DNA of 64,000 nucleotides from Natronococcus sp. A-GB7 (lineage in GTDB: Archaea; Halobacteriota; Halobacteria; Halobacteriales; Natrialbaceae), in NCBI RefSeq assembly GCF_029688865.1, contig NZ_JARUKV010000003.1:124001-188000 (forward strand), in the 5' to 3' direction. The position numbers and the translations under genes are program-made. This document shows positions 42,955-52,194 of this stretch, one piece after another (the stretch's first letter is position 1; every line of letters starts with the position of its first letter). The notes beneath the pieces were generated by a model. The model was not told the DNA's origin. It ran no database searches and was given only the letters and a program-made list of their open reading frames with translations.

Positions 42955-44634
42955 CTACTCGTCGATCCAGGTGTTCTGGTACTCGGAGACGATACGCGGG
43001 TTGTAGCTCACCGAGGGATGTGCGTGGAGGTCCTTGACCTCCTCGCGAGCGGCCATCGTGTTGTGCTCGGAGTAGGCCGGCAGCACCGGCATCTGCTCGA
43101 TGATCTCCTCGGTAACGTCGATGTACAGCTCACGCCGTTCCTCCTGGTCGGCGCTCTGGCGGGCGTTCATGATGTTGTCGTGGAACTCGCCCTGGCCCTC
43201 GTAGAAGTGACCCTGCCCGACGCCTTCCTGGCTCTCGTGGAAGAGGTTGTAGTAGTAGACGTCGGGGTCCGGACCGCCGGTCCAGCCCAGCAGGTACATC
43301 TCGTAGTCGTCGGCGTTGCCGGTCGGATAGGTGTCGACGAGCGTCGCGAACGACATCCCCTGAACGTCCGCTCCGTATCCGATCTCGCTGAGCCGCGACC
43401 CGATCCGCTCGGCCAGCGCCTCGCGCGGTCCACCCTCGGGCGCGATGATGCGCGGTTCCCAGTCGTCGGGGACGCCGGCTTCCTCGAGCAGCTCCTGAGC
43501 CTGGTCAGGATCGTACTCGGGCATCTGTTCCTGCCAGTCGTCGACTGGGAAGTCCCACTCACCTTCCTCGTTAGTGATCTGCGGGACCGGGCTCGAGAGC
43601 GCGTCGGCTGCGGGGCCGAGGTGGTCGTCGACGAAATCCTGCATTGAGAACGAGTGACCGACTGCGCGGCGCACGTCGGGATCGGTCGTCTCTCCCTCGT
43701 TGCAGTTGAACGCTAGGTACATGTACGACGGGCTGCGCGAGCCGTGGATCCGGACGCCGTCCGCGCCGTCGACCTCGTCCCACTCCGTCGCGGGCACGGT
43801 GTCGATGACGTCGGTGTCGCCGGCGAGGATCTGTGCGACGCGGTTCGCGTCGTCGGGGGTCGCCTCGAACCGGATCTGCTCGACGTACGGCTGGGGCTCG
43901 TCCCAGTAGTCGTCCCAGCGCTCGAGTTCGACGTACTCCCCTTCCTGGAAGTCGGCGAACTGGAAGGGACCGGAGCCGATCGGATCCGTGTTGAACGCGT
44001 CGGTGTCCTCCGTTCGAAGGTCCTCGGGAACGACGTTGATCACGACTGTCGAGAGCGTGAAGGGCCCGTAGGGGTGTTCGAGGTTAACTTCGAGCGAGTA
44101 GTCGTCGATCGCCTCGGCCGACTCGATCATCGCGTACGTCGCCGCGTTCTGTGTCTCTTCTTCGACCGGTGCGGTAAAGGAGTGGGCGGCGTCGCTTGCG
44201 GTGACCTCGTCGCCGTTGTGGAACTCGATACCCTCTTGGATGTCGATGTAGTACGTCTCGCCGTCGTCGTCTTCCTCGGGCATCCCGTCGGCGATCTTCG
44301 GTTCGACTCCGAGGCCGTCGTCCCACTCGTAGAGGCCGTCGAACACCAGGTTGACGACCTGCTGGCTGTAGGAGTCGAACGTGACGACAGGGTCGAAGTC
44401 TTCGTCTCTGTCGGCCGGCTGGAGGAACTCGAGGGAGTCGCTCCGGTCCTGGTCGTCGGGCTCTTCCCCGTCGTGTTGGTACTCGCTGATATCTGCGACC
44501 TCGTCCTCACCGTTACCGTTGCCGTTTTCGTCGTCGCCGTTCCCACCGATGCACCCTGCAACAGCCGCTGCGGAAACCGCAGCACCCGAGGCGAGCATGT
44601 GCCGTCGGGTCCATACCTGCTGGTTGTTTGCCAT
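42955..44634 (-). CDS. Peptide ABC importer substrate-binding lipoprotein
   Basis: The 559-residue precursor carries a Tat signal, TRRHMLASGAAVSAAAVAGC, with twin Arg and lipobox Cys at about residue 29. The mature protein is an SBP_bac_5 domain anchored to the outer membrane face. A Gly/Asp/Asn-rich linker, GNGDDENGNGNGEDE, follows the Cys. Typical core pieces are ADGMPEEDDDGETYYIDIQ, NTDPIGSGPFQFADFQEGEY near 225 and VRRAVGHSFSMQDFVDDHLG near 325. It binds peptides or related solutes and hands them to the OppBC permease. GTG at 44640 is a nearly equal start. Confidence 0.93.
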   Translation of the reverse strand: MANNQQVWTRRHMLASGAAVSAAAVAGCIGGNGDDENGNGNGEDEVADISEYQHDGEEPDDQDRSDSLEFLQPADRDEDFDPVVTFDSYSQQVVNLVFDGLYEWDDGLGVEPKIADGMPEEDDDGETYYIDIQEGIEFHNGDEVTASDAAHSFTAPVEEETQNAATYAMIESAEAIDDYSLEVNLEHPYGPFTLSTVVINVVPEDLRTEDTDAFNTDPIGSGPFQFADFQEGEYVELERWDDYWDEPQPYVEQIRFEATPDDANRVAQILAGDTDVIDTVPATEWDEVDGADGVRIHGSRSPSYMYLAFNCNEGETTDPDVRRAVGHSFSMQDFVDDHLGPAADALSSPVPQITNEEGEWDFPVDDWQEQMPEYDPDQAQELLEEAGVPDDWEPRIIAPEGGPREALAERIGSRLSEIGYGADVQGMSFATLVDTYPTGNADDYEMYLLGWTGGPDPDVYYYNLFHESQEGVGQGHFYEGQGEFHDNIMNARQSADQEERRELYIDVTEEIIEQMPVLPAYSEHNTMAAREEVKDLHAHPSVSYNPRIVSEYQNTWIDE

Positions 44635-44660
44635 TCTCACAGTAATGGCCGTAGAGACAA

Positions 44661-44669
44661 ACTATATAT
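44661..44669 (-). promoter_or_regulatory. TATA box of the peptide importer operon
   Basis: On the minus strand TATATA lies about 27-32 nt before the GTG/ATG starts at 44640/44634. Farther upstream (44735-44780) is a second AT-rich patch and the near-palindrome TGTGTTCACACA at 44730-44741, a possible operator. Confidence 0.45.
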
Positions 44670-44895
44670 GTTTTGGTTTATGGTGAACGAGTACCGCCCG
44701 CGGAGACACCTTTGTACACTGTAGGTCTCTTGTGTTCACACACCTTGTTCATCCATATATGATTTTTTATAATTTTATATGTGTGGTGCCGCTGGTAGGC
44801 CGATTTCCCCCTTCGAGCGAACGAGGCGCGTTCGACACCGACGAAGTCGGCTGTGACCGGTGCGCTTTTTCTCCCGGCCGACACAGTAGTGTCGT

Positions 44896-44988
44896 ATGAA
44901 CTATCGAGCCGTCGAGATCAGGGACGAGCACGCCGGTAGCCTCGAGGGCGAGTACGACGAGACGACCGAACCCGGCTCCCGGCTCTGA
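44896..44988 (+). pseudogene. Remnant of a PPC-domain DNA-binding protein gene
   Basis: A 30-codon frame reads MNYRAVEIRDEHAGS and ends EYDETTEPGSRL just before the polC start. Haloarchaeal PPC-domain DNA-binding proteins, often directly upstream of polC, begin MNYRAVE and end in a DETT-hydrophobic tail. So both ends look kept while about 100 residues of the middle are gone, in frame. A CTTTTTC element about 27 nt upstream could still drive it, and it may supply the leader for polC. The alternative is an unrelated short gene. Confidence 0.5.
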
Positions 44989-44989
44989 G

Positions 44990-47900
44990 ATGCGCGAGGA
45001 AGACGAACGCTACTTCGAGCGACTCGAGTCCCAGCTCGATACCGCGTTCGACGTCGCCGAGCGGGCCAAAGAACGCGGCGGCGATCCGAAACCCGAAGTC
45101 GAGATCCCGGTTGCCAAGGACATGGCCGACCGCGTCGAGAACATCCTCGGGATCGACGGCGTCGCCGAGCGCGTCCGCGACCTCGAGGGCGAGATGAGCC
45201 GCGAGGAGGCCGCCCTCGAACTCGCGGAGGACTTCGCGGAGGGGCGAGTCGGCGACTACGAGACGAGAGCCGGCAAGGTCGAGGGGGCGGTCCGCACTGC
45301 AGTCGCCCTGCTCACCGAAGGCGTCGTCGCCGCCCCCATCGAGGGGATCGACAGGGTCGAACTGCTCGAGAACGACGACGGCACCGAGTTCGTCAACGTC
45401 TACTACGCGGGGCCGATCCGCTCGGCCGGCGGGACCGCACAGGCACTCTCGGTGCTCGTCGCCGACTACACGCGCGCGCTCGTCGGGATCGAACAGTACG
45501 ACGCGCGCCAGGAGGAGGTCGAGCGCTACGCCGAGGAGATCGGCCTCTACGACAAGGAGACGGGGCTGCAGTACACCCCGAAGGACAAGGAGACGAAGTT
45601 CATCGCCAAACACCTTCCGATCATGTTAGACGGGGAGGCTACCGGCGACGAGGAGGTGTCGGGCTTTCGGGACCTGGAGCGCGTCGATACCAACAACGCC
45701 CGCGGCGGGATGTGTCTCGTCCTGGCCGAGGGGATCGCGCTGAAGGCCCCGAAGATTCAGCGCTACACCTCCGCGCTCGACGAGATCGACTGGCCCTGGC
45801 TGCAGGACCTCATCGACGGCAACTACGCAGACGACGCGGCCGACGCGGAAGAAGACGAGGGCAACGAACCGGACGAGGAGTCCGACGGCGACGACGAGCG
45901 CGAGACGGAGCCGGCCGAACCCGAGGGCCCCGTCCGAGCGAAGCCGTCCCAGAAGTTCCTCCGGGATCTGATCGCCGGCCGTCCCGTTTTCTCTCATCCG
46001 AGCGCCGAAGGCGGCTTTCGGCTCCGGTACGGCCGTGCGCGTAACCACGGCTTTGCGACCGGCGGGATCCACCCCGCGACGATGCACCTCCTCGACGACT
46101 TCCTCGCGACCGGAACCCAGATCAAGACCGAGCGGCCGGGCAAGGCCCACGGAATCGTCCCCGTCGACACGATCGACGGCCCGACGGTCAAACTGGCCAA
46201 CGGCGACGTCCGCCGGATCGACGACCCCCAGGAGGCCCTCGAGATCAGAAACGGCGTCGAGCGGATCCTCGACGCCGGGGAGTACCTGGTCAACTACGGC
46301 GAGTTCGTCGAGAACAACCACCCGCTCTCGCCGGCCTCGTACGTCTTCGAGTGGTGGATCCAGGATCTCGAGGCTGCGGGTGCGGACGTTCAGGCCTTCG
46401 AGGACGATCCCCGGATCGATCTCGAGAACCCTGACGCCGACCGGGCCCTCGAGTGGGCCACAGCGTACGACGCACCGCTTCACCCCCAGTACACCTACCT
46501 CTGGCACGACATCTCCGTCGCGGAGTTCCGTACGCTCGCCGACGCGGTCGCGAACGGTCGGGTCGAGCGCCCCGACGAAGGCGCCGGAACGCTCGTCCTC
46601 GCACACGACGAGACCGTCCGCGAGGCCCTCGAGGCGATCATCGTCGAGCACCGCCAGCGTCCCGACGACGGCCGGATCGAGATCGACGACTGGAAACCGT
46701 TCGCTCACACTGTGGGCTGTGAGCCCAGAGAAACGGTCGCCGACGGCGCGGCAGCCGACCCCGACGCCCGGGATCGACGTCCGACCGTCGAACTCGAGCG
46801 CACCTGGAGCGACGACGATCTCTCCGAGCGCGCCCGCACGTGGGGCCACGAGGAGGAAGGCGACAACGCCGTCGAGGCGGTCAACGAGGTCGCGCCCTTC
46901 GCGGTTCGAGAGCGTGCGCCCACGCGCGTCGGCAATCGGATGGGACGACCCGAAAAGTCGGAGCGCCGGGACCTGAGCCCGCCGGTCCACACCCTGTTCC
47001 CGATCGGCGAGGCCGGGGGTCCACAGCGCAACGTCGCCGACGCGGCCAAACACGCCGAGACGATGTCCGATACGCCCGGCGTCGTCGAACTCGAGATCGG
47101 TCGCCAGCGCTGCGAGAACTGCGGGACGGAGACGTTCAAGAATCGGTGTCCGGACTGCAACGAACGGACGACGCCCGACTACCGCTGTCCCGACTGCGAG
47201 ACGCAGATCGAACCCGACGAGGCGGGTCGCGTCGAGTGTGGCCACTGCGAGGTCGAGGCGACCTGCGTCGAGCGCCGCGAGGTCGACCTCAACGAACAGT
47301 ACCGCGATGCCCTCGAGTCGGTCGGCGAGCGCGAGAACGCCTTCGAGATCCTCAAGGGCGTGAAGGGACTCACGTCGACGACGAAGGTTCCCGAACCGAT
47401 CGAGAAGGGTGTTCTCCGAGCGAAACACGACGTCTCGTCGTTCAAGGACGGCACCGTCCGCTACGACATGACCGACCTGCCCGTCACCTCCGTACGGGCC
47501 ACCGAACTCGACGTCGACGTCGGCCAGCTTCAGGCGCTCGGCTACGAGGCGGACATCCACGGCGACCCCCTCGTCCACGAGGACCAGCTGGTCGAGCTGA
47601 AGGTGCAGGATATCGTCCTCTCGGACGGCGCCGCCGAGCACATGATGCAGACCGCCGACTTCATCGACGATCTGCTCGAGCAGTACTACGGGCTCGAGCC
47701 GTTCTACGAGCTCGAGGATCGACAGGAGCTCGTCGGCGAGCTGGTGTTCGGGATGGCGCCGCACACGAGCGCCGCAACTGTCGGGAGAGTGATCGGTTTC
47801 ACGAGCGCGGCAGTCGGATACGCGCATCCGTACTTTCACGCCGCGAAACGCCGCAACTGCGACGGAGACGAGGATTGCGTAATGCTCCTCATGGACGGGT

Positions 47901-48604
47901 TATTGAACTTTAGTGAAAGCTTCTTGCCAAACCAGCGCGGGGGGAAGATGGACGCACCTCTGGTCATGTCCTCGAGGATCGACCCCTCCGAGATCGACGA
48001 CGAGGCCCACAACATGGACATCGCCTCGCAGTACCCTCGCGAGTTCTACGAGGCGACCTTGGAGCAGGCCGACCCCGGCGAGGTCGACATTCGGATCGGC
48101 GAGGACACGCTGGGCACCGACGGCGAGTACACCGGGTTCGAACACACCCACGACGTCACCGACATCGCGATGGGGCCCGACCTGTCGGCGTACAAGACGC
48201 TCGGGTCGATGATGGAGAAGATGGACGCCCAGCTCGAGCTCTCCCGGAAGCTCCGGGCCGTCGACGAGACCGACGTCGCCGAGCGAGTGATCGAGTACCA
48301 CTTCCTGCCGGATCTGATCGGGAACCTGCGGGCCTTCTCTCGCCAGGAGACCCGCTGTCTCGACTGCGGCGAGAAGTTCCGCCGGATGCCCCTGACCGGG
48401 GACTGTCGGGAGTGTGGCGGCCGCGTCAACCTTACGGTCCACCAGGGGTCGGTCAACAAGTACATGCAGACCGCGATCCAGGTTGCCGACGAGTACGACT
48501 GCCAGGACTACACGAAACAGCGCCTCGAGGTGCTCGAGAAGTCCCTCGAGAGCATCTTCGAGAACGACAAGAACAAGCAGTCGGGAATAGAGGACTTCAT
48601 GTAA
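44990..48604 (+). CDS. polC: DNA polymerase D (II) large subunit DP2
   Basis: The 1204-residue DP2 is the catalytic subunit of the replicative family D polymerase, partner of DP1. The invariant N-x-D-G-D-E-D site is N956-D962 in NCDGDEDCVMLLMDG. Zinc motifs are at about residues 705-765 (CENCGTETF, CPDC, CPDCETQ, CGHCEVEATC) and at about 1122-1145 (CLDCGEKFRR, CRECGG). The C-terminus KQSGIEDFM resembles a PCNA-binding PIP box. An acidic insert of about 45 residues sits near residue 285. There is no intein, although many haloarchaeal copies have one near the catalytic NxDGDED/GGKMDAPLV region. Confidence 0.96.
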   Translation: MREEDERYFERLESQLDTAFDVAERAKERGGDPKPEVEIPVAKDMADRVENILGIDGVAERVRDLEGEMSREEAALELAEDFAEGRVGDYETRAGKVEGAVRTAVALLTEGVVAAPIEGIDRVELLENDDGTEFVNVYYAGPIRSAGGTAQALSVLVADYTRALVGIEQYDARQEEVERYAEEIGLYDKETGLQYTPKDKETKFIAKHLPIMLDGEATGDEEVSGFRDLERVDTNNARGGMCLVLAEGIALKAPKIQRYTSALDEIDWPWLQDLIDGNYADDAADAEEDEGNEPDEESDGDDERETEPAEPEGPVRAKPSQKFLRDLIAGRPVFSHPSAEGGFRLRYGRARNHGFATGGIHPATMHLLDDFLATGTQIKTERPGKAHGIVPVDTIDGPTVKLANGDVRRIDDPQEALEIRNGVERILDAGEYLVNYGEFVENNHPLSPASYVFEWWIQDLEAAGADVQAFEDDPRIDLENPDADRALEWATAYDAPLHPQYTYLWHDISVAEFRTLADAVANGRVERPDEGAGTLVLAHDETVREALEAIIVEHRQRPDDGRIEIDDWKPFAHTVGCEPRETVADGAAADPDARDRRPTVELERTWSDDDLSERARTWGHEEEGDNAVEAVNEVAPFAVRERAPTRVGNRMGRPEKSERRDLSPPVHTLFPIGEAGGPQRNVADAAKHAETMSDTPGVVELEIGRQRCENCGTETFKNRCPDCNERTTPDYRCPDCETQIEPDEAGRVECGHCEVEATCVERREVDLNEQYRDALESVGERENAFEILKGVKGLTSTTKVPEPIEKGVLRAKHDVSSFKDGTVRYDMTDLPVTSVRATELDVDVGQLQALGYEADIHGDPLVHEDQLVELKVQDIVLSDGAAEHMMQTADFIDDLLEQYYGLEPFYELEDRQELVGELVFGMAPHTSAATVGRVIGFTSAAVGYAHPYFHAAKRRNCDGDEDCVMLLMDGLLNFSESFLPNQRGGKMDAPLVMSSRIDPSEIDDEAHNMDIASQYPREFYEATLEQADPGEVDIRIGEDTLGTDGEYTGFEHTHDVTDIAMGPDLSAYKTLGSMMEKMDAQLELSRKLRAVDETDVAERVIEYHFLPDLIGNLRAFSRQETRCLDCGEKFRRMPLTGDCRECGGRVNLTVHQGSVNKYMQTAIQVADEYDCQDYTKQRLEVLEKSLESIFENDKNKQSGIEDFM

Positions 48605-48698
48605 CTTTGTGAGTTCGTTCGTCGATCTCCTGTCGGTGCTATATTTACCAGTAGACTGAAGGCAAAAATCCGATACCGTGGTGTGTTGTCTCCCTGCT

Positions 48699-50234
48699 AT
48701 GGGCCACGACAACTGTTGTAGTGGTAGTATCGCTCCCGACCCGGAGGCGCTCCCGTCGGTCGCAACCGAGCGGCGATCGTTCATCAAGGGAGTCGGTACA
48801 CTCACCGGGGGTGCTGCCCTCTCCGGCCGAGCGGCTGCCGACGACAGCGACGAGAAGAGTGATTCGGACCGCACGGAGGAGTGTCGAAACGCGATCACCT
48901 TCATTCACGACGGGATGGGCCCGACTCAGGTCACGGGCGCTCGCTACCTCAAGGCCTACCAGGAGGATGCAGAGCAGTTCCCGCTGAACGCCGATCCGTC
49001 CGAGACGCCGCTGCACATGGACCGCCACGAGGCCCACGGGACGATGACCGTCTTCCCCGACGATCCCAACGAGATCGTCATCGACTCGGCGGCTGGAGCG
49101 ACGAGTCCTGGCGCGATCGACTGTGCCGCCTCGGCCACCGGGATCGGTGCCGGGGTCAAGACGTACAACGGCGCGATCGGCGGCATCAGAAACGAGGACG
49201 GCGAGTTCGTTCCCGTCGAGACGATCCTCGAGGCGGCCAGCGATGCGGGGCTCGCGACGGGGCTGGTGACGACCACGCGGATCACCCACGCGACGCCGGC
49301 GGCGTTCGCCGCCCACGTCCCCCACCGGTCGATGGAGGACGAGATCGCCGAGCAGTACATCGACGAGGCCGACGTCGACGTCCTGTTGGGCGGTGGAAAG
49401 GCCCACTTCGATCCCGACCAGCGCGACGACGGGCGGGACCTGCTGGGTGCCGCAGAAGAGAACGGCTATCAGATCGTCGAGACCGCCGACGAACTCGGTG
49501 ACGTGGATCAGACACCCGTCCTCGGACTCTTCACCGAGGACGACAGCCACCTGAACTACTACCTCGATCGCCAGTCCGACACGACCCAGCCGGGATTGGT
49601 CGAAATGACTGAGAAGGCCCTCGATCTGCTCTCGAGGAACGACGAGGGCTTTTTCGTCATGGTCGAGGCGGGACGGGTCGATCACTGCGGACACAAAAAC
49701 GATCCGGCGATCCTCGACGAACAGCTCGAAGGTGACCGAGCCGTCGGCACCTGCCTCGACTTCGCGCGGGACGATGGGACGGCACCGACGACCGTCGTAA
49801 CGACAGCGGACCACGAGTGTGGCGGCTTCTCGCTCGGTCGCGACGGGATATACAACGTCGACTACGAGATGATCGACGCGCTCCAGGCCAGCGTCACCGA
49901 GGGGATCGTACCCGCGATCGACGAGGACGTCGAGGACGTTGCAGACCTCCAGACCGTCATGTCCGAAGTCGCCGGAATCGAACTCGAGGACGTGGATCGA
50001 AACCATTCCGACGCCGATATCTACCGAGCGATCGATCTCGGTCCACTGTACGCCGAGGTTCCTGCGCTTCGAGACATGCTCAACAGACAGATGCTGATCG
50101 ACTTCACCTCTCACGGTCACACAGGCGTCGACGTGCCGCTGTACGCCGACGGGCCGAACGCCGAGTTCTTCGACCGAGCGCGGGACAACACCGATATCGC
50201 CGACGTGATGGCCGACGCGCTAGGCGTCAAGTGA
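48699..50234 (+). CDS. Alkaline phosphatase, PhoA family
   Basis: A 511-residue PhoA-like phosphomonoesterase exported by Tat: TERRSFIKGVGTLTGG (residues 23-38) then an Ala-rich stretch. Metal-binding parts are HDGMGPTQ (near 70), GRVDHCGHKND (near 327), TTADHECGG (near 370) and HGHTGVDVPLYADGP (near 475). The nucleophile region is odd: VIDSAAGAT (Ser130) is followed by IDCAASATGIGAGVKTYNG (Cys142), so the motif is doubled and the second copy has Cys at the Ser position. The GTG at 48678 is an alternative start. A TATA-like CTATATTTA lies at 48639-48647. Confidence 0.9.
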   Translation: MGHDNCCSGSIAPDPEALPSVATERRSFIKGVGTLTGGAALSGRAAADDSDEKSDSDRTEECRNAITFIHDGMGPTQVTGARYLKAYQEDAEQFPLNADPSETPLHMDRHEAHGTMTVFPDDPNEIVIDSAAGATSPGAIDCAASATGIGAGVKTYNGAIGGIRNEDGEFVPVETILEAASDAGLATGLVTTTRITHATPAAFAAHVPHRSMEDEIAEQYIDEADVDVLLGGGKAHFDPDQRDDGRDLLGAAEENGYQIVETADELGDVDQTPVLGLFTEDDSHLNYYLDRQSDTTQPGLVEMTEKALDLLSRNDEGFFVMVEAGRVDHCGHKNDPAILDEQLEGDRAVGTCLDFARDDGTAPTTVVTTADHECGGFSLGRDGIYNVDYEMIDALQASVTEGIVPAIDEDVEDVADLQTVMSEVAGIELEDVDRNHSDADIYRAIDLGPLYAEVPALRDMLNRQMLIDFTSHGHTGVDVPLYADGPNAEFFDRARDNTDIADVMADALGVK

Positions 50235-50496
50235 CGAGTCACGCCTGGCTCGAGCGTCTCGCCGGGAATTTCGATTTTCGGAGGGCTGATGCCGGAGCCT
50301 CCACCGTTGTCGTTCGGTAGTCGCTTCGCTCTCGTCCGACCGTGATCGGGCCCAGCTGGAATTGGTATCGCGTCTAGTGATTTATATCTGTGTTGGCAGT
50401 TGTTCTGCAGCGCACAGAACGCTCTCGAGAACGGGACACTCAGTCCGTCCGAAGACCGTACGTCCTTTATGTTCGTCCGGAGCGTCGGGGATGGGT

Positions 50497-50796
50497 ATGA
50501 CCGAAGAACAGGATACGCCCCGTCTCGGGTTCGGGACGAGGATCTACACCGAGGACGGAACGCAGGTCGGCCGCGTCCGCGGGTTCGACGAGGACGGATT
50601 CTACGTCACGGCTCGAGAGGGCCTCGAGGGGATGAGCGTCGAGCACGTCCGATCGGGCAAGGAGTTCGGCGAGGCGGAGCTGATGTGGCGCTGCTGGGAG
50701 TGTGGCGAGATGGGACGGCTCAACTCCGAGCTACCCGAGAGCTGTCCGTCCTGTGGCGCCGATCGCGAGGATCTGTACTACTGGACCGAGGACTAA
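50497..50796 (+). CDS. Rubredoxin-like zinc-ribbon protein
   Basis: The 99-residue protein starts with a small beta region, LGFGTRIYTEDGTQVGRVRG. A C-terminal rubredoxin-like knuckle pair follows: CWECGEMG (near residue 70) and CPSCGADREDLYYWTED (near 86). This is a common haloarchaeal protein (DUF7130-like) that probably binds zinc or iron; the role is unknown. ATG at 50491 is an alternative start; the TTTATG box at 50466-50471 fits leaderless initiation at 50497. Confidence 0.72.
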   Translation: MTEEQDTPRLGFGTRIYTEDGTQVGRVRGFDEDGFYVTAREGLEGMSVEHVRSGKEFGEAELMWRCWECGEMGRLNSELPESCPSCGADREDLYYWTED

Positions 50797-50835
50797 CGAC
50801 AATCGTTTTCACCGCTCCGAAACCACCCTCGAGCG

Positions 50836-51735
50836 ATGCAGATCGTCATCTTCGGCGCCGGCAGCCTCGGGAGCCTCGTCGGCGCCGTCCTCGCGCGCGA
50901 CCACGAGGTAACGCTCGTCGGTCGCGAGAGCCACGTTACGGCCGTTCGAGAGCGCGGGCTCGTCCTCGAGGGCGAGCTCGAGGCGACGGTCGAGCCGCGG
51001 GCGACGACCGACGGGGCTGGACTCGCGGCCGACCTCGCGGTCGTGACGGTGAAATCCTACGACACGAGAGGGGCCGCCGAAACGCTCGCGACGGGGGCGT
51101 TCGACGCCGTCCTCTCCCTGCAAAACGGGATGGGAAACGAGACGGTGCTCGCCGATGCGCTGGACGAGCCCGTCCTCGCCGGGACGGCCTCCTACGGCGC
51201 CGTCCTGCGGGAGCCGGGGATCGTCGAGTGTACCGGTATCGGTGAGCTCGTCCTCGGCGACCGTCGCGGGGGCGAATCCGCGATCGCCGACCGTACCGCC
51301 GACGCCTTCCGTTCGGCCGGGCTCGAAGCGACCGTCTCCGAGGCGATGCCCCGTCGGCTGTGGGAGAAGCTCGCGGTCAACGCTGCGATCAACCCGGTGA
51401 CGGCGCTGACCGCGACCGAGAACGCGGCGGTGCTCGAGGAGCCGGCTGCCGACCTCGCTCGAGGGGCGACCCGCGAGACGGCCCGCGTCGCCCGTGCCGA
51501 GGGCGTCGGGCTCTCGAACCGCGAGGCGCTCGCGGCGACGGAGCGAGTCGTCGAGGAGACGGCGGCGAACACCTCCTCGATGCGCCAGGACGTCCTCGCG
51601 GAACGCCGAACCGAGATCGACGCGATCAACGGCTACGTTCTCGAGCGAGCGGTCGAACACGGGCTCGAGGTCCCGACGAATCGCACGCTCGCGGCGCTCG
51701 TGCGAGCGTGGGAACGGGGACGTGGTCTGCGGTAG
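50836..51735 (+). CDS. panE: 2-Dehydropantoate 2-reductase
   Basis: A 299-residue ketopantoate reductase that makes pantoate with NAD(P)H in coenzyme A synthesis. The Rossmann loop QIVIFGAGSLGSLVGAVLA spans residues 2-20. Later features are VTVKSYDTRGAAE near 72 and LQNGMGNETVL near 95. The catalytic Lys appears in MPRRLWEKLAVNAAINPVTA, near 180. The length fits the family. A TTTTC box about 27 nt upstream suggests a leaderless start. The gene follows the rubredoxin-like protein by 39 nt. Confidence 0.9.
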   Translation: MQIVIFGAGSLGSLVGAVLARDHEVTLVGRESHVTAVRERGLVLEGELEATVEPRATTDGAGLAADLAVVTVKSYDTRGAAETLATGAFDAVLSLQNGMGNETVLADALDEPVLAGTASYGAVLREPGIVECTGIGELVLGDRRGGESAIADRTADAFRSAGLEATVSEAMPRRLWEKLAVNAAINPVTALTATENAAVLEEPAADLARGATRETARVARAEGVGLSNREALAATERVVEETAANTSSMRQDVLAERRTEIDAINGYVLERAVEHGLEVPTNRTLAALVRAWERGRGLR

Positions 51736-51789
51736 AGTCCGGCAGCTCTCGACTCGAGCGAAAACACGAGAACGGATCGAAACGACGCC

Positions 51790-52146
51790 TTAGAACGGAG
51801 CCTCGGGTCCTTCGTCGGCCTCGCCGTCGTCGACGGTCTCGCCGGGGAACGACGGCTCCATGCCGCCACCCATGTCGTCGCCGCCATCCATACCGGTGTG
51901 GGCGTTGACCTTCTCGATCTCGGGAATTTCCTTGACCATTCGGCTCTTGATCGCCTGGATCGTCATCGGCGAAATTCCACAGCCACTGCAGGCGCCACCG
52001 AGCGCGATGGTGACCTCGCCGGACTCGCGGTCGAGGTCCTGAATCGCCGCCGAGCCGCCGTGCATCTGGATCTGCGGGAAGTTCCGTCGCAGGAAGTTCG
52101 AGACGCGGTCCTCGAGGTCGTCTCCGTCCTGAGTTTCGGTGCTCAT
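51790..52146 (-). CDS. NifU C-terminal domain iron-sulfur scaffold
   Basis: The 118-residue protein is a Nfu-type scaffold. It has HGGSAAIQDLDRESGEVTIALGGAC (residues about 29-53) and the cluster-binding CSGCGISPMTIQA, with Cys about residues 53 and 56. Two such subunits hold one iron-sulfur cluster for delivery to apoproteins. The last 40 residues are Gly/Met/Asp-rich and disordered. It converges with panE. No other Suf/Isc gene is near, except the DUF59-like protein 44 kb to the left. Confidence 0.9.
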   Translation of the reverse strand: MSTETQDGDDLEDRVSNFLRRNFPQIQMHGGSAAIQDLDRESGEVTIALGGACSGCGISPMTIQAIKSRMVKEIPEIEKVNAHTGMDGGDDMGGGMEPSFPGETVDDGEADEGPEAPF

Positions 52147-52194
52147 GTCTCGCCGTTGGGGGCGAACCTCCCTAAACCTTCCGTCGCTTCCCGT

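Noticed and set aside
45626-47839. A 737-codon open frame on the minus strand opposite polC
   Set aside because: It is a mirror of the high-GC polC codon pattern, has no domain and is fully overlapped by a certain gene.
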